Shown here: piece by piece, positions 32,550 to 44,489 of the stretch
Layout of the letters: the number at the start of each line of letters is the position of its first letter
How positions within the stretch are numbered: position 1 is the stretch's first letter
Assembly: GCA_036346395.1 (NCBI GenBank)
Contig: CM070606.1
Span: 14,184,915-14,248,914, forward strand
DNA from: Hsuehochloa calcarea
Lineage: Eukaryota > Streptophyta > Magnoliopsida > Poales > Poaceae
Length of the DNA stretch: 64,000 nucleotides
Direction of reading: 5' to 3'
Notes under the pieces: model-generated
What the model was told of the DNA's origin: nothing
Databases searched by the model: none
What the model saw: only the letters and a program-made list of their open reading frames with translations
Translations under genes and position numbers: made by a program

Positions 32550-34343
32550 TGTTGGACCGTAAAGGCGACTAGAGGGGGGGGGGGGGTGAATAGGAGCACG
32601 CCACTTTTTCACAAATTATGAACTCAATACAATTTCACTCCAAAGAGCTATTAGAAAGCTATGAAGATCAATATACCAAGATCAATGGAAGACTAGTATT
32701 GAATCCAATTAAACCCTAAGCGATGCTACAAAATCAACTAAGATTGCAAAGACTCACAAAGACGGGCGGTCTGACCGCTGGACCCAATCGGTCGGACCGA
32801 TTGCCGGGCGGTCTTACCGGCGTTGTGCTGGCGATCGGACCGCTCCAAAATCGGTCTGACCGGTGATGACGGGCGGTCCGACCGCCGACTCTAACCTATT
32901 CGCAGCAAGAAAATCACCGATGACGAAGTTGCAATTAGGTGAAACTTTTGATTCTCAACTCTAATATTTATGAAACTTTGCACACACCTTCTATATGCTA
33001 TTGAGGACCTATTCCAATCGAATATTATGATAATTCTTGGAACGATCTTGAGCAATTGCCAATTGATTAATGAAGGTCTAAAACGGGCAAGAACGAAAAC
33101 TTGATCCTAAAGCTTGTTCGTGAGGGATTGATGATCAAGATGATGCTAGATAGATTCACACATATCACAGCAAGCTAATTCACGGAAAGAATCAATCACA
33201 AACTCGCGGATCAAAGAAAGCCCTAAAAATACGAAATTGAAAGCAAGAACGAAAGAGACTTATCTCAAGCAAACCTTGCATAGATTGATTTCGTGATTGT
33301 TGTCGGATTACATCCACACCATCATGGATCGCTGGATAATCAAAGATCACGAAATTCACCACAAACCATCAAGAGCCCTAGCCTCCACCTCAACTCCCTA
33401 AAGACAATTAGGGTTTTGAAACATAAAAAGCGAGAGAGAGAGAGTGCAGCCACCATCTCCTCCTATTTATAGTGGAGGCCTAAAACTCTTAGGGTTTGAC
33501 TTAATTGGGCTCCGTTAAGGCCCACTAACAAACGGGTCACACACGCACGCTTCGCAAAGCGCCGTCTTTAACCTTTTGACCTAAACCGCTTCACCATGCG
33601 CCATGGATTTGCCAATAGGTCACCATTGTCCATCTTGTGTCACACTTGAGTCGTTGACTCACCCGCATCGCCAATCGCTCGACCTCAACTCTCCAAGTCT
33701 AGTCCCGATCCTCCTTGCCGCTGACCGTCGTTGACCACCAAGCAACCTGCACAACCACGACAAGCAAACACGAATTCGGAACAAGTTCTTCACAACTTGA
33801 CCCATGTTAGTCAAAACATGCATCATGCAAAACATATGACATGAAACCAATGACTTTGACCTAACAAATCAACATCGCCACGGTTGGCGGACGCTCAAGT
33901 TATTACCGGTCCGACCGCTCAGTGAGCGGTCGGACCGCCATGGCGGCCGGACCGCTCCTCGTGAGCGGCGGACCGCCTTTGACTTAGCCGAAATTCAAGC
34001 TTCCAAATTCAAACCTTCTGGAAATTAAAAACCAATAGAACTTTTTACTGGAGACTCCAAAAATCATGAGACCAAGTGCATTGGGATCCCCTCACTTGCC
34101 TACAACACCTATTTTTGGTCCAGCTCATTTTGAGTACTTTTAGGTCACCGCCGGTCCGACCGCCGCACATGGCCGGTCCGACCGATTTGGGACCGGTCGG
34201 ACCGCCGTGCTAGGACCGGTCGGACCGACTTCGCCCAAGAAGCTCAGAACTTTGTCGAAAACATGTGAAACGACAAACCGTAAACGCCATTGCCAATTGT
34301 CACATCATCCTAAGATCTGGAACATATCCCCATGAAATCCACA
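32550..34343 (-). repeat. Copia 5' LTR
   Basis: 1,794 bp, same limits and content as the 3' LTR; TATA box at 33462-33472; CGGTCGGACCG words at 32760-32890, 33900-33980 and 34150-34240. Confidence 0.93.
33462..33472 (-). promoter_or_regulatory. TATA box of copia 5' LTR
   Basis: Minus-strand CTATAAATAGG. This copy would drive the element. Confidence 0.65.
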
Positions 34344-34348
34344 AAAAT
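34344..34348. repeat. TSD of the copia element, right copy (AAAAT)
   Basis: Partner of 23380-23384. Confidence 0.88.
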
Positions 34349-34613
34349 TATCCAATAATTTATAAAAATCATGAAATAATTCAGAGGTGTTACCAAGCCT
34401 CCCTAGAACTCAGGAAAATATTTACATGGGTTTGGCACAAGATCTTTGCCACAGAGGTTTTTGATTGGAGTCAATTGAGGATTTTGATTTTGATTTCCAT
34501 AATTCCTTTACAAGAATCACAGAAATGTCCAAAGACTTCAAGATGCAAGAAAAGTTTTAGTTTCTTTTCATTTTCTTACATTTGAAACACAAATCCACAT
34601 TTGGGATGTTACA

Positions 34614-34618
34614 GTAGA
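34614..34618. repeat. TSD of S1, right copy (GTAGA)
   Basis: Partner of 14961-14965. Confidence 0.92.
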
Positions 34619-35090
34619 GCTCAACGGAGTGGTCGACGGCGAGGTGGTTTGGCGGCGATGCAGTACGGGTTCTGGAGGCGACGGTGTTCCGATGATCCTC
34701 TGGCGAAGAAGGACTATGCCTGAGGTAGACCACGCTGTGGCGAAGCTCCCGGTGTGGACTACGACACAAGAGATCAACGGACGATGCGGAAATTAGCGGA
34801 GCTTCGGCTGAGGCGGAAGAGCTTCGGGCTTCTATTCCCACGATGGAAACAAGTAGTGTTGTCGTGTGTGAGGGAACTGGGGTGAGGGAAGAAATGCAAA
34901 GGTAGCGCCCGCGGCTCCTATTTAAAGGGCAAGGGTGAGGCTGGGGCATCGTGCGGCGCAGGAAGCTCCGAGTGGACAGGACAAAGCTTTGGCCGGCGAG
35001 ACAAAAACATCGATTGCGGATAGGAGAAAGGGAGGGAGGACTTGACATTTTCGGGGATGGATGAGGGAGAGGAGAGGCACACGATGCTCT

Positions 35091-35100
35091 CTTTATATAG
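35091..35100 (-). promoter_or_regulatory. TATA box of the G1 LTR
   Basis: Minus-strand CTATATAAAG in the GC-rich part of the G1 LTR, matching its place in other group A LTRs. Confidence 0.5.
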
Positions 35101-36234
35101 GGTAGGAGGTGCTTGAATCCACAGGAATTCGTCAGAGAAAAAGCTACATTTTCGGGAGCAATAAAGAACGAAAGAAAACTGCAAAATTGATTGAATGCAA
35201 AGGAAGAAACGCCCCATTGATGGTATGGTAACATAGCTGAGGTTAATGCGGACGTTTCGTTTCAGATGGAATCATTTTTATTGCATTGAGTGCGAAGATA
35301 AGAGGAGAGAGGTGGTGGCAGCCATTAATGGAGCTTGATGCTCGGTTCTGGGTGGTTGCGGCCGGCAGGGAGCAAGGGGAGGGGCGGCGTGGCTATGGCC
35401 GGGGGAGGGGCGGCCGGAGGTGAGGTCGGTGGTGGTCGGCAGCAAGGAGTGGTGGCGGTGTGTAACATCCCAACTTTTGAGCCTTTGAAAATCTTTTATT
35501 TATTTCCTAGTCGAAAATCTCATCATCTGTATTTTATTTCAATTTATATTAAAAGCTTAATATGGACTTTAAGACAAAATGATTTAATATGATTAATCCC
35601 AACATCAACAATTGTCAAAACTATTTTATTCAGATTCTATATGCTTGGATTTAATTTATAGAATTTTCTAGAATTTTTCCAAGATCATTTGCTATTTTCT
35701 ATTTGCTATTTGCATTTTCTGGAGTTTCTAAAAAGAAAAATCAAATTTAATTCTTCGGAACAGTGTTGGGCCGAAGCCCAACACTATTCCCGTGCACCAG
35801 CCCATCTCCTCGCTCGCCCGTGCCCTCGTCCGTTGGATGCGCGACGTGTGCCCTTCCTTCGATCGAACGCCCGAGTGTTCGCCCGCCTTCCTCCGTTCGA
35901 TTTCTGCCGCGTGGCCTCGCCCGCTGATCTCACTCGCTCGCTCGCACATGCCTCACTGCCGCTGCCAGGTGGGACCATCACCGAGTCATCGTCTCCGTGG
36001 AGTCTTCTTCTTCCTCGCGCCCGCCATTTTCGCTCGCGGAAGCTTCGTCCGACAAACACGATTCTGTTGCTGATTCTTTGCGCCGATCCCACCAAATCTC
36101 GGTCTTCTCTCTACCTTATCTTTTCCCAACCGAATCAAACTCCGAATCTCGCTCAATCTTCGAGAATTAAGGATTCCAAATCTCAGCCGTTTCGGACTCG
36201 AATTGGGGGTTTCCAATTACGGCGTCCCCCGGGC

Positions 36235-36244
36235 CTATAAATAC
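36235..36244 (+). promoter_or_regulatory. TATA box of S2
   Basis: CTATAAATAC following the GC-rich segment, at the same place as the TATA box in the E1 LTRs. Confidence 0.6.
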
Positions 36245-37857
36245 CCCCCTTAGGATCACCCAATCCTCTGCAACCCAGAGCCGCCACCCTCGTCTCCCCG
36301 ATCGTTCTAGCGCCGCTGTAATCCAAGATTTATGGTTTTCAGTCGAGCTTTTTCTGCAGTGAATTGCGCTGCCGTCATTGTCGCCCTTGCCCCACCGACT
36401 GCACCACCGTGATCAGCAAGGTCCCAGCTACCTCGTGCGCCCCTCCTCGTCGCTGGAGCATCGCCGGAGCGCACTTCCGACAAAACCCAAAGCTCCACCG
36501 CCATTTCTTCCTCGCTGGCGGTCGCCACCGTCGTTGCCAGCCGCTGGTAAGAGCACCAGCAGGTGCGCAATAACATGGGGAAGCTCCTGGTACCCTTCGC
36601 CGCCGATGACTCACCGCCAAATGCTGGTGACCATCGGTCTGGCCGCCGCCACGCTGTTGTCGTCGTCCTCGGCCACAAGATCATCCTTGGTGTCTTTGGT
36701 GTGGCACAGCGTGGCGTCAAATCGCGCCCGACACGCGCGTCGTGTGGCCCACCACCGCGTCAACTCTCGCGAGGCTCGGTGCACTCAGTCCACTGTGAGC
36801 CAGAGACTAACATGTGGGGACCACATGTCAGATTTCTTTTAATTCTATCTTCTTTTCCGGAAATTCTCGGCTGACGCAAGCATTGCGCAATAATCCAATT
36901 TTCTTTTAGGAAAATAATTCGGGAAATTCGTTTAAATCCAAATTAGGGTTTTAATTGATTTTCAAACTTCCAAAGCCCATATCTTTTGCATCCGACCTCC
37001 GATTGAGCCCATTAAAATTTGTAAATTTATATGAAATCAAGATCTATTTAATGGTGAATTTTATTTGATTTTTGAAGTTTGTTTTGCCTCTGTTTTTTAT
37101 TTTTTTTTATTTCCTTTGTCTCGTTTGCGAGTAGACGTCGATACTTGGGGAAATTTTGGAGAAGAAGGAGCACCTCAAGATGAAGACCAGTACCTATAAC
37201 TATTCCAAGGCAAGTTATACCTTTGATCATCTTGCACCCAATTTTCAAAATACTTTGTTTCAAAGTATTGCATTCTATTTCAAGTATTTATTTAAAATGC
37301 TTTCGGGTTAGTTATTAATCCAATTTGTTATATCCACCTTGTCTATTGTATGTCATTACCTTTTGTCACCCTAGGTTGGTTCATTATTAGTTGGTATTAT
37401 CGTAGCACCAACGTGGGTTGGCTAGATACGAGTAGATTGCTTAGCCATACCACGGGTCATCATTTCATGTGAGTTGCAATTATAAACTTGACTAAGTGAT
37501 TATGGAACTGTGTGATGAAACTGTGTGTGCTGTGTGCTATTAATCGTTGATGGCATGTGTTGCACTTAATCAACAGGGTGGGAAAAGATTTGGAATGAGG
37601 TAAGTGGTGGATCTGTGTGAATGGTGGAGCTGTGTGCTTATTAAACTTTGTGATTTGGGAAAAACTGGAAGTCTTACCTTGGTCAATTAAGGACTTAACT
37701 TTGTGCGCCATTGAACTGGGTCTTACTGTACGACCACATGCCTAGTATGGGCTAGGCCTGACTTAGTAAGTTGTGGAGTCTTGACATTGACAACTCAGGT
37801 TGTATTTAAGCTGTGTGATGGGCTGGAGGTGTGATATGTCACATCGCGGGACGGTTC

Positions 37858-40063
37858 TGTAATACCCCGGATTCGGATCGGGTAATTAGAAAAACAGCTG
37901 GGGAGGGAAAATGCAAACAAGAACTGAAATTTCCTGAATCGGCGGGGGGTTTTCAGCGATCTTTCGACAACCTGGGCCTGGGCCGCAGCCCAAGAGGGGC
38001 CCATGAGAGGGGCCAGCCAAGGGGGGGTTTTTTCCTCATCCCCAAACCCTAGCCTATCCCCTCTCTCTCCACACTCCCCTCCCCAAGCCGCCACCCCCTC
38101 CTCCCCCTCTCGAACCGGCCGCCACCCTCCTCCCTGTCGTGCGCCAGATTTGTTCATCAGATTTGGGTAAGTTCTGTACATTTTCTGATCTTCCAACCTC
38201 TTAGAAAGTTGTAGCCCTTGATCTTAGCTTTCTTTAGGTACCGAGATCCTCTTATTTGGAGTTACGGTTTAGGAGATATGGTAATTTTACCGAGACTGTC
38301 CAGGACAGCTAACGTGTTTTGGCAGATTTTCTTGTCAGGCCATTATGAATTACTTAGAGGCCGAATCTCGGGTTTGCGTCTCCTAGAGTTATGTTCCTGG
38401 TTTCCTTAGATTTATTTTGGCACTGATATCACGAGATTCAACCCTGTGGTTTAAGAGATATGAATTTTTAACCGCACACTACTCTGTCTGTCAGAGATTT
38501 TGGAGACTGTCGGTTTCTCATCGGTTTTGATCTAGTTACAGTCAGATTCAGAACTCCCACCCAAATAGGTTATTGTAGCCCTTTAAATTATATTTCCAAG
38601 TTGATAAAGATCACCTCCATTGCATCAGTAAAATAAAAGTTACGTTATTTTCTTTACCACTGTTCTGAAATCTGGGCAGATATCTGTTAGTGTTTTCAAC
38701 TGCTGTTTAGTCCTCTGTTTTGGCCGAATCAGAGAACCCCGCCAACTAGAGTTTCGTAGTGTCGTGCGTTAAGATTCATTGGGCACTGGTTTCGGGTCAT
38801 TTTGAATTCCAGATAATTAAATATGTTTTTTCTCGTACCGCTGATCAGAAGGGCTAAAATCTGGCTGAATAGTTTATTTTCAATTCGGGTCTGTGCGGTA
38901 TATTGGGTAGTCAGGAGATATTGTAGAACACCGGTAGCAATATTTTTCCACGTTGTTCTTATTTCGGGAAGACTTGTGTAGGCGGTGAGGCATCGCGTGT
39001 GGGAACACCTTCATTGCTTGCTAGCGTGTCGCGACGCGAAAGGCAAGTACATTGAATCCTTTACATTGATGAATGATGTGTTTGTATTCATGCTAATGTT
39101 TCTGTGATTCATGTTTTCAATCAACGAAGTTACTCAACATTCATATTCCAGTACAGACAAGTATTGCATATTAACTTGTGGTGTTTTCAATTGAATGCAT
39201 GATAATGTGATGTATACGTGTATGTTCTTGCACTTGTTCATGATGTTGATATGTTTCAAATTGATAATTGAGAAAATATGATGACATACATATTACTTGC
39301 TTCATTCCATTCATACATGCTTTAATTTCCGTCCACGGAGTGGAATTTTGAAAGACCCATCAATTCCAAAGATGGGCATTTGAAAGACCCATCAATTCCA
39401 AAGATGGGCATTTGAAAACCCATCAATTCCGAATGGGTATGTGTGATCCACCATTCCAATGTGGGCCACGTTGGACACCCGTGATGAAACTTCTTTCATA
39501 CGGTAACTTTAAGTGAACACCGACGGGTGTTACACTCGCTATACCGGTATAAGCTGTGATTAGTCCATTCCTTCAGTGCATTCTTTCATTCCATCCATTC
39601 ATGTATTCATTCCATTCAATCATGTATGTGATGCAAGATTTGTTCATAATTCAATTGAATTGATTTGTCCACTATTTGAATGATTATTCTAATATGGTAC
39701 TTACTGAGTTTCGACTCACCCTTGCTTTCAATGTTATTTAGGTGATCCACCCTGATGTTGATGATTTTGGGAAGGGAGTAGACCAACACGTTGTACACAG
39801 AACATTACTTGATAATTTCATTAATGGTTTCAACTTTGATATTCCTTGATGAGAGATGGAATCTATTAAGTAATGTTTAAACTTCATGTCATGTCGTTCC
39901 ATGATTAATTTCTTAATTATTCGCCACTGATGTATTGGCTGCTTTCACCTCGTTATCCTGTTATTGATATTTGGATAGATGCATATTGAATCTTATTCCG
40001 TAAATTGTTCATATGTTGTATCCTTAGGTGGCATCTTGGCTTCCGAATAGCCACGGTGTTACA
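37858..40063 (+). mobile_element. S3: solo group B gypsy LTR inside S2
   Basis: 2,206 bp, TGTAATACCCCGG at the start, CCACGGTGTTACA at the end, with GGTTC at 37853-37857 and 40064-40068. The S2 sequence resumes correctly on both sides. Internal ~180-bp repeats run from about 38190 to 38940. A 32-bp repeat lies at 39349-39440. Confidence 0.93.
39349..39440. repeat. 32-bp repeat in S3
   Basis: Nearly three copies of GAAAGACCCATCAATTCCAA plus AGATGGGCATTT. CCCATC and GATGGG within a unit can pair. S4 has related but single-copy sequence near 47490-47560. Confidence 0.88.
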
Positions 40064-41032
40064 GGTTCGCTGCATCTCTATCCAACGATGTGTGTCGTAA
40101 CCAAACGCTGTGATCGGTTGGCCGGCAGGAAAGTACATCGGGAGTGCCATTGCTTGAGATGAAGTTACTGAAAGGTTTTGTTGTGATCAACTCTAATCTG
40201 GTTGATTTCATTGTGTGGGTAAAGTGTACAACCTCTGCAGAGTGTTAAACCAATCTATTCGAATAGCCGCGTCCTCGGTTATGGACATGCTCGGGAATTT
40301 CACACGAGGGGTAGATTTTCATAAAGACATTTGGGAAGAGTCAGCTGTGTGAGGTAATTTATGCAGCTGTGTGAATAACTTGATTTGACTGTGTGTTCTT
40401 GGTGAAATTAAATGTTAAATTAATATTCTTTATTTATTTTCAACTACGTTTCAATCTATTATATGTATTCAATTGCAAATGTTGCATTTCTGCAAATTAA
40501 CCACAGAAGCCATTCCTTTGGAATAAACCATCATGTATAATTGCATTCTGTGGTATGACTTGCGAGTACGGTGTGTACTCACTCTTCCTAAGAAAATCAA
40601 CAGAAGTGGAGGAGTCATCGCCAGCTTTTGAAGAGAAATTCTATGAAGGTTGATCGTTAGGGTCTTGATCACAGTCAGTTGCCTGTGGTAAATTGATGGA
40701 AGCCCGCTGGAGTTTACTTGTTTCCGCTGCAGTTTATTTCATTATTGTTAGCCTTGCATGGCTTAATAATTGTAAAACTCAACCTTAAGGTCACAACAGT
40801 TATTTGTTATTCAAATTACTCGTTTATTTAATATTTCGTTGTATGGAGTTGATATTTCATCAATGTTGATACTGTGTGCACTAGCGTGATCCTGGACTAA
40901 TGAAGAATACACAGAGGGTCCGGATTTGCATATTTGGGTCCCGACACGGTGCTACCATGAAAGCAAAAGGGAAAGATGGTAATTTGCTGGGTCTATGGTA
41001 GGGTTGGGATGGGTGACCAAGTGGGAAATCAG

Positions 41033-41053
41033 TTTATTATTATTATTATTATC
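41033..41053. repeat. ATT microsatellite
   Basis: About seven TTA/ATT units in the AT-rich start of the G1 LTR. Confidence 0.9.
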
Positions 41054-41505
41054 GAAATTACACATAAAGCACTAAATCAAATAGATTTTTAGAACATAGC
41101 AAATATTGCCCCAAAATTCTAGAAAAATTTATAAAAATTTATAGAATTATTTTTAACTTAATAAAAATACTTCCAACTTAAAGTTCACTTTTATTTTTTT
41201 TCACATAATTATTTATATTTTTAGAGAAATAGGAAAAACCTTTTAAAATACCAGAAAATTCCAGAAATTTATTGAAATTTTATTTTTCACTTTAAATCCA
41301 GTAAAATCTGCAAACAAATTCAAGAAAATTTCCTTTTGACATTAAAACCAAGAAATTAAATAATTTATTTTATTTTATATATTTTTAACTAAGATAACTC
41401 TTTTAAATTACAGAAAATCAAGAAAATTATTTGGCAACCAGAAAATCTATTGAAATAATAAATTTATTTATTTTTATTTTGGTAACAAAACTTTGGGATG
41501 TTATA

Positions 41506-41940
41506 GTAGCCCAACAATTTTAGTAGGTTGGACATGGTTGAGTCAACCACATCTCGACCGAAGAGGTGCAGGAGGCACCCGACGTTGTATTGGGTATGCT
41601 TATTGTCAACTCTCATCCTGCTATCATTTTGTTTGATTCTGGAGCTTCTCATTCTTTTATATCACAATCCTTTGCTTCTCTTAGTGATATTCAAATTGTT
41701 CCCTTGAATGCCCGTTTGATTATTCCCTCTTCGGGGTTGGAAATGAGAGCTAAAAACGAGTGTCGGGATGCATATATTGAAATTAAAGGAGTGAGATTCT
41801 TGGCAAATCTTGTCCTCCTCAATTTAGCTAGTTTGGATGTTATACATGGCATGGATTGGTTGTCCCAACACTTGGGACAAATCGATTTTGCAAGTTGGGA
41901 TTGTGCCAAAACTGTAAGGACTGCATCTTTTCGTGCTTGA
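41506..41940 (+). pseudogene. pol: H0 protease
   Basis: Linker with TAGTAG (41521-41526) and TGA (41539-41541), probably former Gln-Gln and Arg codons, then EEVQEAPDVVLGMLIVNSHP, the active site ILFDSGASHSFISQSF, and MDWLSQHLGQIDFAS. D-S-G is intact. The domain is open from 41566 to 41940. G1 interrupts the gene just upstream. Confidence 0.88.
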
Positions 41941-42017
41941 GGCAAAGCCAGCTCTACAAATTCATGAAGTCCTAGTGGTGCGACTTCACTGATGTATTCC
42001 CCAAAGATTTTCCTGGG

Positions 42018-42898
42018 ATGCCGCCAATTCGATACATTGAGTTCATTAATGAGTTGCTGCCCAGTACTGCCCCGATTTCGAAGAGGATGTATCGGATTCC
42101 TTCGAATGAATTAGAGGAGTTGAAGAAGCAACTTAGTGAACTTCAAGAGAATGGTTTCATCCACCCAAGCTCATCACCGTGGGGATGTCCTGTCATCTTT
42201 GTGAAGAAGAAGGATAAGACTCTGCGGATTTGCTTCGATTATCATCTGTTGAATGAAGTAACGGTGAAGAACAAGTACTTGTTGCCTCAGATCAATAACC
42301 TTTTCGATCAATTGATTGGAGCTCGGGTATTCTCCAAGATTGATATGAGATTGGGCTATCACCAAGTCCGTGTCCTATCTGAGCATATTCAGAAGATGGC
42401 TTTCTCTACTTGTTACGGACTATACGAGTACACTGTCATGTCTTTCGGTTTGACCAATGCTTCTACCCTATTCATGAATCTTATGAATATGGTATTCATG
42501 GATATTTGGAAAAGTTTATGGTGGTTTTCATCGATGACATCCTCATCTACTTGAAGAATTATGAAGAGCATGTCCAACACCTGAAGTTAGTGTTGGACAA
42601 GTTGCGTGAGGATCGGTTATACGCGAAATTCAGCAAGTATGAATTTTGGTTGGAAGAAGTGGCATTTTTGGGCCATGTTCTTTCAGAGGGAGGTGTATCC
42701 GTGGACCCTAGCAAGGTCAGCGATGTGCTCTCTTGGGGTGAACCCAAGTCGGTAACAGACGTGAGGAGTTTTCTCGGTTTACCGGGCTACTATCGTCGCT
42801 TTATCGAGAATTTCTCCAATATCGCGAAGCCGATGACGGAGTTGCTCAAGAAGGATAAGAAGTATGTGTGGTCCGCTATTTGTGAGGAAAGTTTTTAA
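42018..42898 (+). pseudogene. pol: H0 reverse transcriptase with one frameshift
   Basis: 42018-42554 has YRIPSNELEELKKQLSELQE, VIFVKKKDKTLRICFDYHLL, SKIDMRLGYHQVRVL and SFGLTNASTLFMNLMN. Near 42490 the frame shifts; 42410-42898 continues with EKFMVVFIDDILIYLKNYEE (catalytic DD), FLGHVLSEGGVSVDPSKV and LPGYYRRFIENFSNIAKPM. It stops at TAA 42896-42898 where the family has Gln. Palm and thumb are otherwise complete. Confidence 0.9.
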
Positions 42899-43330
42899 GA
42901 ACTCAAGAAGAGGTTGACCACAACTCCAGTTCTCCTCCTTCCCGATGTCCACCAAAGCTTCGATATCTTTTGTGATGCTTCTCGTCAAGAACTCGAGTGT
43001 GCTCTTATGCAAGAGGGAAAAGTGGTAGCCTATGCATCAAGACAATTTAGATCTCATGAGCTCAATTATCCAACCCATGAATTGGAACTAGCAGCAGTAG
43101 TCCATGCACTGAAGATTTGGCGACATGACCTCATCGATAATCGTTGCGAGGTGTACTCGGACCACAAGAGTTTGAAATATCTTTTCACCTAACCAGATCT
43201 AAACCTTAGGCAAAGAAGGTGGTTAGAATTGAGCAAAGATTATGACATGAGTCTCCAATATCATCTCGACAAAGCTAATATCATTGCGGATGCACTCAGT
43301 CGAAAGGTCTATTACAATACCTTGATGCTC
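42899..43330 (+). pseudogene. pol: H0 RNase H
   Basis: LLLPDVHQSFDIFCDASRQE (first Asp), LECALMQEGKVVAYASRQFR, NYPTHELELAAVVHALKIWR and VYSDHKSLKYLFT, ending at TAA 43190-43192 in place of a Gln codon. It continues after the stop as RQRRWLELSKDYDMSLQYHL and NIIADALSRK. Confidence 0.88.
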
Positions 43331-43539
43331 AAGGAGCCACAGCTTGCCCTTCGCGTTGAATTTCAGCGACTCAACTTGGGAGTGGTTGAGCATGGTTTCC
43401 TGGCTGCCATGGAGGTGCGACCCACCTTGGAAGATCAGGTCATGGCTGCTCAACAATCGGACAAAGGAGTAGACCAAGTCAACCAGGATATCAAGAACGA
43501 ATCAGCCAAGTGCTTCTCAGAACATGATCATTGTGCTGT

Positions 43540-44485
43540 GTGGTTTAAATAGCACCTTGTGGTTCCGAGGGACAAGGAGTTGCGGAAGTTAGTCCTCTGT
43601 GAAGCCCATGATTCTTCCCTTTTCCATTCATCCCGGATCCACAAAAATATATCAAGATCTCCGTCAGCGATTCTGGTGGACCCGAATGAAGTGAGAGATC
43701 GCAAGGTTGACTGTCGAGTGCGACGTATGCCATTGTGTAAAGGCTGAACATCAACATCCAACGGGTTTGCTACAACTCTTGCAAGTTCTTGACTGGAAGT
43801 GGGATTCTATCGGCATGGATTTTATCACCGGTCTACCTCGAAACTTCAAGACATGACGCTATTTGGGTTGTCATGGATTGAGTGACTAAAGTGGCACAAT
43901 TCCTACGCGTCAAGACTGATCTTAGTGTAGGTCATTTGGTGAATCTCTACATAGCTTGCATCGTGAGTTTGCATGGTGTGCCAAAGATGATTGTTTCAGA
44001 TCGTGGTTCACTCTATACCTCCCAGCTTTAGAATAGTTTGTAAGAGGCTAAGGGAACTCGTCTTTCCTTCAGCACCGCATACCATCCTCAAACCGTTGGC
44101 CAAATGGAGAGAGTCAATCAAATCTTGGAAGACATGCTCCTTGCTTGTGTTCTCTCCTACGGGAAGAATTGGAAGAAATGCTTGTCGTTCACTGAGCTCT
44201 CCTACAATAAAAAGCTTTCAAGCTAGTCTCTAGATGGCACCATTTGAGGCCCTATACGGGAGAAGATGTAGAACCCTGTTGAATTGGTCTGGGAATGGTA
44301 AAAGACCATTCTTTGGCTCGTACTCAATCAATGAGGCCAAAAGTCAAGTTCAGTTGATTCAAGATCGGTTATGCACGGCTCAATCAAGGCAAAAGAGCTA
44401 TGTAGATCATCATCGTCGCGAGTTGAGCTTTGAGCCGAATGATTTTGTTTATCTCAAGGTCTCTCCTTTGAAGGGACATCAATGA
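43540..44485 (+). pseudogene. pol: H0 integrase, many stops
   Basis: VPRDKELRKLVLCEAHDSS begins the zinc-binding region, with CDVCHCVKAEHQHPTG in another frame. The core has GMDFITGLPRN (first Asp), MIVSDRGSLYTSQL (second Asp), HPQTVGQMERVNQILEDML (Glu) and MAPFEALYGRRC. In-frame stops at 43550, 44029, 44231, 44483 and 44513 stand where Gln or Arg is usual. It could not be translated. Confidence 0.85.
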
Positions 44486-44489
44486 TTTG

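Larger units (their letters stand above)
23385..34343 (-). mobile_element. Complete Ty1/copia retrotransposon (10.96 kb)
   Basis: Minus-strand element with 5' LTR 32550-34343, PBS 32532-32547, gag, protease, integrase, RT and RNase H in copia order, a 1.8-kb spacer, PPT 25173-25188 and 3' LTR 23385-25172, flanked by AAAAT. The integrase-before-RT order is diagnostic. Its size, ~1.8-kb LTRs, a coiled-coil region after the Gag knuckle and a long 3' spacer resemble the SIRE/Maximus lineage, but that is only a guess. The LTRs are nearly identical outside GC-rich motifs, so insertion was recent relative to its hosts. Frames are broken in several places. Confidence 0.93.
14966..34613 (-). mobile_element. 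S1: solo gypsy LTR split by D1 and a copia element
   Basis: The minus-strand LTR starts TGTAACATCCC at 34613 and ends GGGGTCCTCACA at 14966, with GTAGA on both sides and no internal region, so it is a solo LTR. Its own sequence is about 4.35 kb after removing D1 and the copia element with their duplications. Its H0 relative ends GGGTTCTCACA, so S1 and H0 belong to related families. It carries ~70-bp repeats (21480-21960 and 22800-23070) and a GC-rich segment between them. Confidence 0.85.
35461..40946 (+). mobile_element. S2: solo gypsy LTR of the E1 family, split by S3
   Basis: Starts TGTAACATCCC and ends GGGTCCCGACA, flanked by CGGTG at 35456-35460 and 40947-40951. Net length about 3.28 kb after removing S3, collinear with the E1 LTRs in the opposite orientation. 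It carries the TATA box 36235-36244 and the conserved block near 40256. No internal region, so a solo LTR. Confidence 0.93.
1..41505 (-). mobile_element. G1: Ty3/gypsy retrotransposon, partial, host of three insertions
   Basis: Minus-strand gypsy element whose left part lies outside the window. Its own sequence is 1-190, 12467-14965, 34619-35460 and 40947-41505, counting one TSD copy at each insertion; the rest is E1, S1 and S2. Read on the minus strand it starts at 41505 with an LTR terminus ATAACATCCC (terminal CA of the + strand changed to TA), runs through most of an LTR (about 3.3 kb once insertions are removed), and joins gag directly near 13033. The end of the LTR, the PBS, the leader and the first part of gag are missing. 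It sits in the gag-protease linker of H0, so the expected TSD (GTAGC at 41506-41510) cannot be confirmed here. Confidence 0.75.
13034..41505 (-). repeat. G1 LTR (truncated, interrupted by S1 and S2)
   Basis: Parts 13034-14965, 34619-35460 and 40952-41505 rejoin once S1, S2 and their duplications are removed, giving about 3.3 kb of LTR on the minus strand. Marks: ATAACATCCC at 41505, AT-rich start, GC-rich promoter part with TATA box at 35091-35100, minisatellites 14320-14849, and the conserved GTCTATTCGAATAG block near 13195-13210. The last several hundred bases of the LTR are missing at 13033. Confidence 0.75.

Noticed and set aside
34557..35234. 225-codon minus-strand open frame
   Set aside because: It crosses the S1/G1 junction and its duplication (34614-34618), so it was created by the insertion. 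No domain seen.
35689..36240. 183-codon + strand open frame
   Set aside because: Lies in the GC-rich promoter part of S2; the matching parts of the E1 LTRs do not keep it open.
35461..40946. S2 as the partner LTR of E1
   Set aside because: It has its own CGGTG duplication and opposite orientation, and E1 already has both LTRs with AAGCC.
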